Shown: positions 44,264 through 53,874, counted from the first letter of the stretch. The stretch is DNA of 64,000 nucleotides from Dyadobacter frigoris (GCF_005280585.1 NZ_SZVO01000004.1:186001-250000); one strand, 5' to 3'. The notes: generated from the sequence alone by a model not told the origin. Translations and numbers: made by a program.

Positions 44264-44307
44264 GGCAATCGGCTGTCGGTACCAACTGACAGCCGATTGC
44301 CTATTTT
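44264..44307 (+). terminator. Terminator after the M20 pair
   Basis: A 14-bp perfect stem, GGCAATCGGCTGTC (44264-44277) with GACAGCCGATTGCC (44288-44301), then TATTTTT. Confidence 0.9.
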
Positions 44308-44373
44308 TCAATAAACTCAATTCTTATCCAGATCTGGCCAACAGCTAATCGCTATAAGTTAACAGCTAAAAGA

Positions 44374-45000
44374 ATGCTTCAACTCAAATCCGTTTCCCAT
44401 ACCTACAATGGAAAAGAAGTGCTGAATTTCAGTGACTGGGATATTCGACGTGGAGAAAACTGGCTTTTATTGGGTGAATCAGGAAGTGGGAAAACGACAC
44501 TTTTGCATATCCTTACCGGCATAAAAAAACCAACGAAAGGTCAGGTTATGATTAATGAAACGGATTTGTATAAACTTTCCAGTCGCCAAATGGACCGTTT
44601 TCGGGGAAGAAATATTGGTCTGGTTTTTCAGCAGCCGCATTTGATCAAAAGTCTGACCGTTGAAGAAAATCTGAAATTGGCTCAAACTTTTGCAAAACTT
44701 CCTGAGGATAAAGTACGGATAGAAGAAGTTCTATCTGAGTTAGGCATTATTCAGAAAATAAAAAGTTATCCTTCGGAATTAAGTCAGGGACAATTACAGC
44801 GTGCTTCCATAGCAAGAGCCGTTTTGAATAAACCGACTTTACTGATTGCAGATGAACCTACTTCCAGTCTTGATAACAAAAATGCAAAAGCGGTAATTAA
44901 TTTGCTTTTGAAATTATCTGAATCGTCAAATTCGACACTCATTATTTCTACGCACGACGACCGGGTGAAGGAATCGTTTTCAAAAGAATATTTGCTTTAA
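44374..45000 (+). CDS. LolD/MacB-type ABC ATPase (208 aa)
   Basis: Cytoplasmic ATPase for an FtsX-type permease. Walker A is GESGSGKTT, the Q-loop VFQQPHLIKSLTV, the signature LSQGQLQRASIARA, Walker B LLIADEPTSSLD, and the switch His in IISTHDDR. Size and motifs fit the LolD/FtsE/MacB-NBD family. The permease gene follows after 7 nt, and a DUF3299 protein and a metalloprotease after that, all on the same strand. Confidence 0.93.
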   Translation: MLQLKSVSHTYNGKEVLNFSDWDIRRGENWLLLGESGSGKTTLLHILTGIKKPTKGQVMINETDLYKLSSRQMDRFRGRNIGLVFQQPHLIKSLTVEENLKLAQTFAKLPEDKVRIEEVLSELGIIQKIKSYPSELSQGQLQRASIARAVLNKPTLLIADEPTSSLDNKNAKAVINLLLKLSESSNSTLIISTHDDRVKESFSKEYLL

Positions 45001-45007
45001 AGAATAA

Positions 45008-46189
45008 ATGAATCCATTACAAATAAGTTGGAAAAGCCTGTTGTACCATAAGTGGACATTTTTTTTGAATGTGCTGCTTATTGCTTTCGGCACGGGTATC
45101 CTGACTTTACTTTTAATCGGAACCACACAAATCGGAGATAAATTAAGAGGCAATGCAAGGGGAATTGATCTGGTGGTAGGAGCGAAGGGAAGTCCTTTAC
45201 AACTCATATTAAGCAGCATTTATTTTATTGATTTTCCAACGGGAAATATTTCTTTGGCTGATGCAAATCAGCTGGCGAAAAATCCGATGGTTAAACGTGC
45301 TGTACCGCTGGCTTTGGGGGACAATTATTTTGGTTACCGAATTGTCGGGACGGATAGCAGTTTTATCAATTTATATCAACTGAAACTTTCACAGGGGAAG
45401 TTTTGGAAAAGGGATTTTGAAGTTGTTATTGGTTCAGAGGTAGCAAGAAATAGAAAACTGAAAGTTGGAGATACTTTTCATGGCTCGCATGGGTTGACTT
45501 CCGGAGAGGAGGGCGCCCACGAGGGGCACCCCGACCGGGTTACCGGGATTTTGGAGCCGGCTGGGAATACTACCGATAATCTTATTCTTACCAATATTTC
45601 AACCATTTGGGATATTCATGGAATTGAAGCCGGAGAGCAAAATGATAAACGAGAAATAACTTCACTTTTGATACAGTATCGTTCGCGCATGGCGATGATT
45701 GTGCTTCCGCTGTTTGTCAATAAATCAACATCGATGCAGGCGGCTTCACCTGCAAAAGAAAGTGCACGGCTATTTTCGCTGATCGGTGTTGGGGTGGAAA
45801 CGATGCAGTGGTTTGCGATAAGTCTGATGTTTATAGCCGGTATCAGTGTTTTTGTAAGTTTGTACAATTCCCTGAAAGAGCGGATGTATGATCTGGCGAT
45901 TATGCGTGTCATGGGCGCATCTCAGTTCCGGTTATTTCTGATTATTATTCTTGAAGGGATAATTTTGACTTCTATTGGATCGGCATTGGGCATTATTCTC
46001 GGCCATTTTACACTGGAAATAATTGGCCATTTTCAGGATTCTTCACAGGCGCGACTGTCTGGATTCTTTTTTTTGAAGGACGAATTTTACCTTATTGCCG
46101 CAGGATTAATTATAGGTATTTTGGCTTCCGTTATACCTGCTGTTCAGGCTTATAGAGCGGATATTTCCAAAACAATTTCAAAAGGTTGA
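45008..46189 (+). CDS. FtsX-type ABC permease (393 aa)
   Basis: Four-helix permease: a first membrane segment (FFLNVLLIAFGTGILTLLLIG), a periplasmic MacB_PCD-like domain (~45-265), then three helices (WFAISLMFIAGISVFVSLYN, LFLIIILEGIILTSIGSALGIILG, YLIAAGLIIGILASVIPAVQAY). The coupling motif KERMYDLAIMRVMGASQFRL is complete. A Gly/His-rich loop (GSHGLTSGEEGAHEGHPDR) is unusual. It starts 7 nt after the ATPase and so forms one transporter, whose role could be lipoprotein, lipid or peptide handling. Confidence 0.92.
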   Translation: MNPLQISWKSLLYHKWTFFLNVLLIAFGTGILTLLLIGTTQIGDKLRGNARGIDLVVGAKGSPLQLILSSIYFIDFPTGNISLADANQLAKNPMVKRAVPLALGDNYFGYRIVGTDSSFINLYQLKLSQGKFWKRDFEVVIGSEVARNRKLKVGDTFHGSHGLTSGEEGAHEGHPDRVTGILEPAGNTTDNLILTNISTIWDIHGIEAGEQNDKREITSLLIQYRSRMAMIVLPLFVNKSTSMQAASPAKESARLFSLIGVGVETMQWFAISLMFIAGISVFVSLYNSLKERMYDLAIMRVMGASQFRLFLIIILEGIILTSIGSALGIILGHFTLEIIGHFQDSSQARLSGFFFLKDEFYLIAAGLIIGILASVIPAVQAYRADISKTISKG

Positions 46190-46193
46190 ATTT

Positions 46194-46640
46194 ATGATTT
46201 TGAAAAAAACAGTATTTCTTTTCTTCTTTTTAGTAACTGCTTTTGCTTTAAAAGCGCAGCCGCCTACGCATGTACCTTTGATGACAAGCACCTGGAAGCT
46301 GATTGCAGAAAGATCATATAAGAAAAATAAAGATTTTAAAATGGTACCGACTTTTCCGGCCAAACTGGAAGCGCTTCAAAACAAACTGGTTGAGCTTCCG
46401 GGTTACATGATTCCGATCAATGCAGATGTGGAGCACAAGGAATTTATGCTGGCGGTGGTACCCATGGATCAGTGTCCGTATTGCGGACAAGGTGATATTC
46501 CTTCCATGATTGAAGTGAAAATGACAAAAGAATTGGGCTATACCGACAAACCGATAAAGATCCGTGGAAAACTTTTATTGAATAAAACCGGAGACCTACG
46601 CTCTGAAATATTTCTGCTTAATGCAGAATTGATAAAATAA
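46194..46640 (+). CDS. DUF3299-like secreted protein (148 aa)
   Basis: Signal peptide at residues 1-21 (MILKKTVFLFFFLVTAFALKA). The mature domain has PTFPAKLEALQNKLVELPGYMIPIN, HKEFMLAVVPMDQCPYCGQGDIPSMIEVKM and the final beta-hairpin of DUF3299. The CPYCGQ motif is a CxxC and could bind a metal or be redox active. It starts 4 nt after the permease stop, so the genes are translationally linked. DUF3299 proteins commonly accompany such ABC operons; their role is unknown. Confidence 0.85.
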   Translation: MILKKTVFLFFFLVTAFALKAQPPTHVPLMTSTWKLIAERSYKKNKDFKMVPTFPAKLEALQNKLVELPGYMIPINADVEHKEFMLAVVPMDQCPYCGQGDIPSMIEVKMTKELGYTDKPIKIRGKLLLNKTGDLRSEIFLLNAELIK

Positions 46641-46679
46641 AATGCCGAAATTTTGAAAAAATAACTCCTTACTAATTAT

Positions 46680-49217
46680 ATGAAATTAACCTTTAATGCA
46701 TTAGCCGTTCTGCTTGCTGCCGGGACTTTGTCCTATGCACAGAATCCGGCTGGAAATGCCGGCCCGGCCAAACCCGCGGCAACACCTGCTACATTTGCTT
46801 CGGTGACTCAGGGATTGAAAAAATACGACGGTTTTTTTAATTTTTACTATGACGAAAAGACAGGAAAGGTATTTCTTGAAGTAGACAAGCTCGACAAAGA
46901 ATTTCTTTATTTTTCATCACTGACAGATGGTGTGGGCAGCGGTGGGCCGGAGCGTGGACAAGCGTCTTCTGCAATTGCCAAATTTGTAAAAGTAGGGCCA
47001 AAAATACTATTGGTGGAACCTGTTTACAATTATAGGGCAATCACACAAAATCCGGATGAGAAAAAAGCGGTTGAAAATAACTTTGCCAAATCCGTTATCT
47101 GGGGTTTTGTTCCGGTAGCAACGGAAGGTGAAAAAATGCTGATTGATATTACTCCTTTTATCGTTCGTGACAGCCAGAATATTGCATCACGTTTGGGTGT
47201 CAGAAGAGCCGCCGGTCCGGTTGCGGTTTCACAGCCATCAGGCGGTGGCGGTGTTTACAAAATGGATGATACCCGTTCGGTTTTATATATTGGTAATACC
47301 AAAAACTTTCCAAAAAACACGGAGTTTGAAGCGCTTATCACATTTACCGGAGGAAATCCGAGCACCAGCTTTTTCGGCGGCGGCGGCGGATTGGCGCCAG
47401 ATCCAAGTGCTATTACGGTGAACATGCACCAGTCGTTTGTTGAATTGCCGGATGATAAATATAAGTCCCGGAAATTTGATACCCGTTCTGCTTTTGGTCA
47501 GTTTAGTTATATGGATTTTTCCGCGCCGATGGATGAACCTATTAACAAAAGATTTATAAGACGCCACCGTCTTGAAAAGAAAAATCCTGGTTCGGCGCCC
47601 AGTGAAGCTATAAAACCAATCGTTTACTACATTGACCGGGGCGCACCTGCACCCGTTAAAGCAGCATTAATTGAAGGTGGAGCATTTTGGAATCAGGCTT
47701 TTGAAGCGGCAGGGTATAAAAATGCTTTTCAGGTAAAAGAACTTCCGGAAGGAGCCGACCCGATGGATATTCGGTACAATGTTGTGAACTGGGTGAACCG
47801 TAACGGAAGTCCACGTGGATTTTCTTACGGAATGTCATTTATTGATCCACGTACAGGAGAAATTATTAAAGGTGTAGTAACACTCGGTTCCGACCGCCAC
47901 CGCCAGGATTACCTGATTGCCGAAGGTTTATTACAGCCTTATGAAGATGGAAAACCAGTACCAACGGCTATGAAAGAATTGGCACTTGCGAGGATTCGCC
48001 AACTTTCAGCGCATGAAATTGGCCATACATTAGGCTTTAACCACAACTTTGCCGCAAGTCCGAAAGACCGCGCTTCGGTGATGGATTATCCTTTTCCAAA
48101 GTTTTCTTTGAAAGCGGACGGAACGGTGGATATTTCTGATTCTTATGCAAAAGGAATTGGAAGCTGGGATAAACGTGCAGTAATGTGGGGTTATACTGAA
48201 TTTCCAAAAGGAACGGATGAAGACGCTGCTTTGGAAAGAATTATGCAGGAAACATTGAAACAAGGTTTTATTTACATTCCTGATATCGGTGGAAACGCGC
48301 ATCCGACTTCGCATCAATGGGATGATGGCTCCAATCCAATTGACCAGATGACCAATATCATGACGGTCAGAAGAAAGGTATTGGATAATTTCTCTGAAAA
48401 AGCAATTCAAAAGGGAGAGCCTATGGCAACGTTGGAAGAGGTTTTGGTACCTGTTTATTTACTCCATCGTTACCAGATTGAAGCGGTGGCCAAATCTGTG
48501 GGCGGTTTGTATTTTACGCACGCTGTGAAAAATGACGGTCAGGTAATTACCAGAATGGTCGAACCAAAAGAGCAATGGAGGGCACTCGAATCTTTACTTA
48601 ATACCATTTCTCCCGAAGCACTGGCATTACCGGAAGGTTTGATCAAAAAAATCCCACCGCGACCAACAGGTTATCCATCAAGTCAGGAAACTTTTACGGG
48701 CCACACCGGACCAACTTTTGATCCGATTGCGGCAGCTGAAATGGCAGCCGGAACTACGCTCTCTTATTTATTCAGCTCCGAACGTGCAGCGCGTTTGATT
48801 GAATATAATGCAAGAGATGAAAACCAACCTGGATTGATGCCTGTGATTGATAAAATTCTGGAAAAAACCTGGAAAGCTCCGGTTGTTACTGGCTATAAAG
48901 GTGAGCTTCAAACATTGGTTAATAATCTTTCACTGAAGTATTTACTAACCTTAGCGGCTGATTCGAAAGCACCGGAAAATGTCAGGGGAGAAACGCTTCT
49001 AAAGGTGGAAGAACTGGGGCAATGGATGAAGGATAAAATGGCATCAGCAACACCAAAGCAAAAGGCGAATATACTTTTCGGTCTTTCACAGATTGAAGAA
49101 TTTCACAAAAATCCGGATAAGTTTGAGCCTGCGACGGTATTGGATATGCCTCCCGGCGCTCCAATTATGGGTTTAATGGATTTTATGGGTTGTTCCCAAA
49201 GTTTTAGTCAGCAATAA
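46680..49217 (+). CDS. Secreted metzincin-type zinc metalloprotease (845 aa)
   Basis: Large periplasmic or surface protease. Signal peptide at residues 1-20. An N-terminal DUF5117-like domain (ITQGLKKYDGFFNFYYDEKTGKVFLEV ... VIWGFVPVATEGEKMLIDITPFIVRDSQNI) leads to a catalytic domain with the zinc site H445-E-I-G-H449 ... H455 (HEIGHTLGFNHNF), preceded by GVVTLGSDRHRQDYLIAEG and followed by the Met-turn region ASVMDYPFPKF. The C-terminal 330 residues form a helical accessory region. The family (DUF5117/DUF4953) is frequent in Bacteroidota with unknown substrates. It is the last gene of the ABC operon, so it could process the transporter's cargo. Confidence 0.9.
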   Translation: MKLTFNALAVLLAAGTLSYAQNPAGNAGPAKPAATPATFASVTQGLKKYDGFFNFYYDEKTGKVFLEVDKLDKEFLYFSSLTDGVGSGGPERGQASSAIAKFVKVGPKILLVEPVYNYRAITQNPDEKKAVENNFAKSVIWGFVPVATEGEKMLIDITPFIVRDSQNIASRLGVRRAAGPVAVSQPSGGGGVYKMDDTRSVLYIGNTKNFPKNTEFEALITFTGGNPSTSFFGGGGGLAPDPSAITVNMHQSFVELPDDKYKSRKFDTRSAFGQFSYMDFSAPMDEPINKRFIRRHRLEKKNPGSAPSEAIKPIVYYIDRGAPAPVKAALIEGGAFWNQAFEAAGYKNAFQVKELPEGADPMDIRYNVVNWVNRNGSPRGFSYGMSFIDPRTGEIIKGVVTLGSDRHRQDYLIAEGLLQPYEDGKPVPTAMKELALARIRQLSAHEIGHTLGFNHNFAASPKDRASVMDYPFPKFSLKADGTVDISDSYAKGIGSWDKRAVMWGYTEFPKGTDEDAALERIMQETLKQGFIYIPDIGGNAHPTSHQWDDGSNPIDQMTNIMTVRRKVLDNFSEKAIQKGEPMATLEEVLVPVYLLHRYQIEAVAKSVGGLYFTHAVKNDGQVITRMVEPKEQWRALESLLNTISPEALALPEGLIKKIPPRPTGYPSSQETFTGHTGPTFDPIAAAEMAAGTTLSYLFSSERAARLIEYNARDENQPGLMPVIDKILEKTWKAPVVTGYKGELQTLVNNLSLKYLLTLAADSKAPENVRGETLLKVEELGQWMKDKMASATPKQKANILFGLSQIEEFHKNPDKFEPATVLDMPPGAPIMGLMDFMGCSQSFSQQ

Positions 49218-49270
49218 ATTATTTTAATTTAGATAAGAAACGGCTGTATGAGAGTTGGAGAATAAATAAA

Positions 49271-49323
49271 TTAAAAACCAGATCGGAATCCGGGAAAGCT
49301 CGAATTTCGATCTGGTTTTTAAT
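49271..49323. terminator. Bidirectional terminator after the metalloprotease operon
   Basis: A 15-bp perfect stem, TTAAAAACCAGATCG (49271-49285) with CGATCTGGTTTTTAA (49308-49322). Confidence 0.9.
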
Positions 49324-49340
49324 TTATATTAGTTGGGGCT

Positions 49341-49562
49341 TTACTTTTTTTCGTTTAATTCTTGCTGAATTTGTAATACCAGTTGTTCAGTTACCTCTAC
49401 CAGCATAGCTACTTTTGATACTGGAAAATCGGTATTTATAAGCAAATTTTTAACGAATTCGATTTTACTTTCTTCACGAGCTTTTTCGTCTGCTGTTCCC
49501 ACCGCATAGTCAAGAACATTTTCATAATCCCATTTTGCTTTTAAACTTGAATCGTATGACAT
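49341..49562 (-). CDS. Rpn/PD-(D/E)XK nuclease-like C-terminal fragment (73 aa)
   Basis: The peptide MSYDSSLKAKWDYENVLDYAVGTADEKAREESKIEFVKNLLINTDFPVSKVAMLVEVTEQLVLQIQQEL matches the C-terminal tail of Rpn-type (recombination-promoting nuclease) proteins, where a YDxSLKxKWDYEN motif precedes a helical segment with a degenerate HTH. The nuclease domain of about 200 residues is absent; upstream sequence to the TonB-type gene is only 73 nt with none of it. It may be a relic or a stand-alone regulator of full Rpn proteins elsewhere. Start ATG at 49562. Confidence 0.6.
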   Translation of the reverse strand: MSYDSSLKAKWDYENVLDYAVGTADEKAREESKIEFVKNLLINTDFPVSKVAMLVEVTEQLVLQIQQELNEKK

Positions 49563-49635
49563 ACGCTCTTCTTTGTTTAAAATTGGTATTCATTATATTT
49601 TATAGTGTGTAAACCTCAATTTAAACACATTTCAC

Positions 49636-52083
49636 TTAACTTCCACTTTGCACATCATCATTTCTAATCCCTCGTTTATTTTTTCGAATGGCGTCTTTCA
49701 ATTTCCCGAATTTGTAATTTACACTAAAATTAAATGCTCTGAAATAGTCTCTCCGGATATTGGACTGGGTAAAATCCGGGCCAAATGAATCATTGATATT
49801 GCGGCGGTATTTCTTAAATGGATTGCCAACAGAGGCAGAGAACGACAACTTATCCTGATAAAAATCTTTATTTATACTAAAAGAAGAACTAAGAAAGCGG
49901 TTTGTTGCTCCCTGTAAATTAATACCGCGGCCGTTTGCATTCAGACTCGCATTAATACGCCATGATTTTTCAAACCGGTATCCGGTAGAAGCAGAAAAGT
50001 TATACATCAAACCTTCATTTTTAATTAAAATGCCATTGACAATACCTCGAACCATTCCGTACGCCGCACGCACATTCATACTGAAATTCCATTTTTTAGT
50101 AATTGGATAATTAATATTCAGATTTCCCTGCGGCAGTTTGGCTTGTCCTGTATTTCCGTAGGAAGTTCTGGTAATATTTGTGGTGGAGTCATACACAGCA
50201 ACCGGGAAAATCAGGTTTTTGAAAAAAGTAAATCCCAAGCCAAAGTTTATAGAAAGTTTTTTAGACCAGTTATAACCAATTTGAATATCATTAACTAAAG
50301 CTGGTTTTAGATCTGGATTTCCTGTTTTTTCAAAATTTGGATTCGATTTGTCTACAAATGGATTGAGCTGATAGATTCCCGGACGCTGAATTCTTTGCGT
50401 ATAACCCAGATTTATAGCATTGTTTCCGGACAGTTTTCTACTGACTGAAAGTGATGGAATTACATTGAAGTAATGTGTAGAAAGTTTTGATTCATTGGAA
50501 ATGAAATTTGCATTAATAACAGTTTGTTCAACCCTGGCGCCAGCTTTAATGGTCCATTTTTTTAGATTATATTGATAAGTATTATAAGCGCCAAAAACAT
50601 TTTGTTCGTTCCTGAATTTATTGCTCAATCCGGGCTGAACTTCGTATAATCCTGTTTCATTATTCTCAAAAAGATTTTGAAAATCGCTTTGATTATTGCG
50701 TAAAATTGCCTTCAAACCTGCCTCGATGCTTAGTTTTTTTAACGGATGAATATAGTCGGCCTGAAAGGTTTGTTCTGAAAATTGCTGGTCGTTAATTTGT
50801 TTATAATCAGGTTGATCGTAGTTGGTTCTTTCGGTTATGTCAATGTTGCTGTTCTGATTATTTGTGTAAGAAAAATAGCGGTAGGATAAAGTTAGCAATC
50901 TGTTTTTATCCGCTTTAAACCCCTTTTGATAATTTAGAGCCGCATCCATTCCCGAACCTTTTGTTCCGGTAGTATTCGCCAGCAAATATTTTTGTAAAAC
51001 AGTTTCTGTCGCGGTTAACAAACTTCTTTGTCCGTTTTCTCCGCTTGAATTACTGCCGTTGATATTAAACTGGCCGGAGACAAGATTCAGGCTATCAATT
51101 TCATACGATATTTCGTAGCCAAGGTAGCCGCTTTTGTTTTTAGATTCTGCGGTACCATTTTGTTCGAGAATCGTATTTTCGGCACCAAAGGTGTTTCGGG
51201 AAGTCGAATTTATAATCTGTGGAGATTTGTAAATGCTTGCTCCTCCCAATGCTGACATACCTAATTTGCCAATTTTGGCTGAAAAAGATCCACCAAATCC
51301 CGGTCCTCCATTTGGGAAACGTTCGTTTACATTCAGGGAACCGTTATATCCATTATCAATTTTTTTATTGGTAATAATATTAATAATTCCTGCCAGTCCT
51401 TCTGCATCGTATTTTGCTGGTGGCGTGGTAATCACCTCAATCCGTTCAATGGATGAAGCCGGCATAGTCCTCAGGATTTCCTTATAATTTCTTTCAACCA
51501 TACTCGACGGTTTTCCATTGATCAGAATCTTGAAATCACTATTACCTTTCATCAGGATATTATTGTCGGCATCCAGCGATAGCATCGGCACTTTCCGCAT
51601 CATGTCCAATACGCTAAAAACTTTACTTTCCGGATCAGCCTGCAAATCATAAGAAATCCTGTCGACTTCCTGTTTCACAATTTGTTTTGTCGCTGTAACC
51701 GTAACTTCCTTTAAACCTATTGTTTGTGGAATTAAAAGTAATACACCAAGATCGGTTTTTAGTTTTGTTGAATCGGTCAGATCAACAACAATGGTTTTGT
51801 TTTTATAACCCACACCAACTAGCAAAACAGAATATTTTTTAGGCTGCAAGGTTGAGAAAGTGAAAGATCCATCGATTTTCGTGTAATCCGCTTTGAAAGG
51901 AATCCCCTTATCCGATAGAAGATTTACGGTAATGAAATCCAGTTTTTTCTGCGAGGTGGAATCGCTGACAAATCCGCTGATAGTATAATTTTTATCACTT
52001 ACCTGAGCGAAAATAGTAGTGCATACCCACAGAATTCCCAGCGCAGCAAGCAGCAGCTTCTGCGTTAATTTTTTAATTTTCAT
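49636..52083 (-). CDS. Outer-membrane beta-barrel receptor, TonB-dependent-like (815 aa)
   Basis: Signal peptide at residues 1-26. A CarboxypepD-regulatory-like beta-sandwich follows (~32-115, YTISGFVSDSTSQKKLDFITVNLL), then a plug domain (~130-235, VFSVLDMMRKVPMLSLDADNNILMKG, INGKPSS, SIERIEVITTPPAKYDAEGLAGIINIITNKK). The remainder is an outer-membrane barrel with many alternating strands (NLGYTQRIQRPGIYQLNPFVDKSNPNFEKTGNPDLKP). It belongs to the OMP_b-brl_3 group without a recognised ligand. There is no SusD partner. It is a single gene on the minus strand. Confidence 0.92.
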   Translation of the reverse strand: MKIKKLTQKLLLAALGILWVCTTIFAQVSDKNYTISGFVSDSTSQKKLDFITVNLLSDKGIPFKADYTKIDGSFTFSTLQPKKYSVLLVGVGYKNKTIVVDLTDSTKLKTDLGVLLLIPQTIGLKEVTVTATKQIVKQEVDRISYDLQADPESKVFSVLDMMRKVPMLSLDADNNILMKGNSDFKILINGKPSSMVERNYKEILRTMPASSIERIEVITTPPAKYDAEGLAGIINIITNKKIDNGYNGSLNVNERFPNGGPGFGGSFSAKIGKLGMSALGGASIYKSPQIINSTSRNTFGAENTILEQNGTAESKNKSGYLGYEISYEIDSLNLVSGQFNINGSNSSGENGQRSLLTATETVLQKYLLANTTGTKGSGMDAALNYQKGFKADKNRLLTLSYRYFSYTNNQNSNIDITERTNYDQPDYKQINDQQFSEQTFQADYIHPLKKLSIEAGLKAILRNNQSDFQNLFENNETGLYEVQPGLSNKFRNEQNVFGAYNTYQYNLKKWTIKAGARVEQTVINANFISNESKLSTHYFNVIPSLSVSRKLSGNNAINLGYTQRIQRPGIYQLNPFVDKSNPNFEKTGNPDLKPALVNDIQIGYNWSKKLSINFGLGFTFFKNLIFPVAVYDSTTNITRTSYGNTGQAKLPQGNLNINYPITKKWNFSMNVRAAYGMVRGIVNGILIKNEGLMYNFSASTGYRFEKSWRINASLNANGRGINLQGATNRFLSSSFSINKDFYQDKLSFSASVGNPFKKYRRNINDSFGPDFTQSNIRRDYFRAFNFSVNYKFGKLKDAIRKNKRGIRNDDVQSGS

Positions 52084-52223
52084 GATGTTATTTTTTATGG
52101 CTAATAAATTGAAAAAGACATAGTTTTCCTGGCCGGAAATTCCGGATTTCTAAAAACTGTATGGGTTAAAATCAGTGAGGAGAAAGAGACCACGGGTTCG
52201 GATCCCAGTCCGGAAAAGTTAAA

Positions 52224-52571
52224 TTATTCTTTACTACCGAGCTTTCTTTCAATTAAAAAATTGATAATCAGGCTTAAACCTCCAAAAAGGAATATCATGG
52301 ACATAAATGCTGTCGCCTTGCTGAAATAATAATAGTCGTGAAGTAAGCTGCCGATGATCAGGCCCAATGCAATACCAACAAATAACATCCCGAATTTCAA
52401 AGTCGGAGACAAAGAATGATTGTTTTTGCCAACAAATATGGAAGCGTCAACACCTTTTTCGATCATGGCTATACGTTCCCGGTGACGTGTCATCATAAAC
52501 ACATATAGTATTCCAAAAATCCCTGCAAATGCTCCCAGGGAAATAATTACATTCATGGAGGTTCCGCTCAT
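52224..52571 (-). CDS. DUF6249-like small membrane protein (115 aa)
   Basis: Three hydrophobic segments: IISLGAFAGIFGILYVFMMT, LKFGMLFVGIALGLIIGSLL and ATAFMSMIFLFGGLSLIINFLI, with a cytoplasmic loop RHRERIAMIEKGVDASIF. The RxRERxAMIEKG motif is typical of the DUF6249 family often found next to ECF sigma factors. It is transcribed divergently from the sigma gene at 52739 and may share its control. Function unknown. Confidence 0.82.
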   Translation of the reverse strand: MSGTSMNVIISLGAFAGIFGILYVFMMTRHRERIAMIEKGVDASIFVGKNNHSLSPTLKFGMLFVGIALGLIIGSLLHDYYYFSKATAFMSMIFLFGGLSLIINFLIERKLGSKE

Positions 52572-52738
52572 ATTTTCTGTTTAAAGTTAAATTCCGATTA
52601 TACAGCATTAGACAAGAATACTTTCGCATGGGTTACAGAATTCTATAAATTTATTAAAAGAAAAAATAATTAATACGATCTGTAACTTTATTGACGAAAG
52701 ATCAGTCTTATAGCCTATATGCCATGGATTATTAGCGA

Positions 52739-53290
52739 ATGAAAAATACGGGCGACCAGTTTTATATCGAAAAAATAAAAAAGGGAGATCCGGCTTCTTA
52801 TGCTTTTCTTGTGAACAGATACAAGGATATGGCTTATACTATTGCCTTGAAGATTTTGCGTAATGCTGAGGATGCAGAGGATTCTGCTCAGGAAAGTTTT
52901 GTAAAAGCATATCAGCAAATTCATAAATTTGAGAATAAATCGAAATTTTCGACCTGGCTGTATACCATTGTTTACCGGACTTCAATATCCAAATTCCAGC
53001 AAAACCGATTGCCCGTTTTTTCTATCAATGAAGATATCAGCGAAAATTATACTTACGATTTTTCAACACCGCAAATAGAAAATTTACTAGCGACAGAGCA
53101 GTCAAAATACATAAAATTGGCCATCGGTAAATTGCCGCAAACAGAAGGATTGCTTATTACTCTTTTTTATATGAACGAAAATTCGATTAAAGAGATTGAA
53201 GAAATTACAGGTTTGACAGAATCCAATATTAAGGTTAAACTATTTCGTGCCAGAAAAATACTGGAACAGGAATTGCGTTTTTTATTATAA
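52739..53290 (+). CDS. ECF-family RNA polymerase sigma factor (183 aa)
   Basis: Second ECF sigma factor of the window. Region 2: FLVNRYKDMAYTIALKILRNAEDAEDSAQESFVKAYQQIHKFENKSKFSTWLYTIVYRTSISKFQQNR. Region 4: AIGKLPQTEGLLITLFYMNENSIKEIEEITGLTESNIKVKLFRARKILEQEL. It is of the RpoE-like type. The gene 17 nt downstream encodes a one-helix protein that is a candidate anti-sigma factor. No clear shared promoter motif with the first sigma locus. Confidence 0.93.
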   Translation: MKNTGDQFYIEKIKKGDPASYAFLVNRYKDMAYTIALKILRNAEDAEDSAQESFVKAYQQIHKFENKSKFSTWLYTIVYRTSISKFQQNRLPVFSINEDISENYTYDFSTPQIENLLATEQSKYIKLAIGKLPQTEGLLITLFYMNENSIKEIEEITGLTESNIKVKLFRARKILEQELRFLL

Positions 53291-53307
53291 TAAAGATTGT
53301 CTGGAAA

Positions 53308-53799
53308 ATGGAAGAAGATAAAGAAGATCTTTTCAAGAAACTTATTCGGCAATCGGAGCCTGATAAAATGACTCCCGATTTTACGCAGAATGTGATGAGA
53401 ATGGTACAGGCCGAAGAGCTTGTCCGAGAATCATCTCTGCGTACTTTATTGATAACAAATGAGGCAGACAAACCGTCTTTTTCTTTTGAAAGGAAGGTTA
53501 TGGCACAAATTACGCCTGCGGCAAAAAGAGTTGAAAAGCCAATTATAAGTAGAAACGCCTGGTATTTAACAGCAGCCTTTTTTGCATTAATGATTGGATA
53601 CAGCATTTTCGCAAAGTCGCCTCAGCCTATAACCAGTAATGATTCTCCGCCTTTTGAAATAGCAAAATCCCTGACCATATTTTCAGTAAATGTTACTCAA
53701 TTGCCGGTTATTTATTCAATCGTCATCACGGCACTTTGCGTACTTCTTTTGGCCGATTATTTTATTCTGCAAAGATTAGGGAAAAGAGCAGTTCATTGA
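53308..53799 (+). CDS. Membrane-anchored protein, candidate anti-sigma factor (163 aa)
   Basis: An N-terminal acidic cytoplasmic domain (MEEDKEDLFKKLIRQSEPDKMTPDFTQNVMRMVQAE) is followed by two hydrophobic segments (AWYLTAAFFALMIGYSIFA near 115, and LPVIYSIVITALCVLLLADYFIL near 145). No zinc-finger cysteines are present. Position 17 nt after an ECF sigma factor and the topology suggest a negative regulator, but the family is not one I recognise with confidence. Confidence 0.65.
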   Translation: MEEDKEDLFKKLIRQSEPDKMTPDFTQNVMRMVQAEELVRESSLRTLLITNEADKPSFSFERKVMAQITPAAKRVEKPIISRNAWYLTAAFFALMIGYSIFAKSPQPITSNDSPPFEIAKSLTIFSVNVTQLPVIYSIVITALCVLLLADYFILQRLGKRAVH

Positions 53800-53831
53800 G
53801 AATATTGTTTTTAATAACTCATCATTTATAA

Positions 53832-53874
53832 AAATTCCTGGTATTGAATGTTTTACATTCAATACCAGGAATTT
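53832..53874. terminator. Perfect 20-bp hairpin between convergent genes
   Basis: 53832-53851 and 53855-53874 are exact reverse complements with a 3-nt loop (core ACATTCAATACCAGG). It is longer than most terminators here and lacks a long T-run. Confidence 0.75.
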
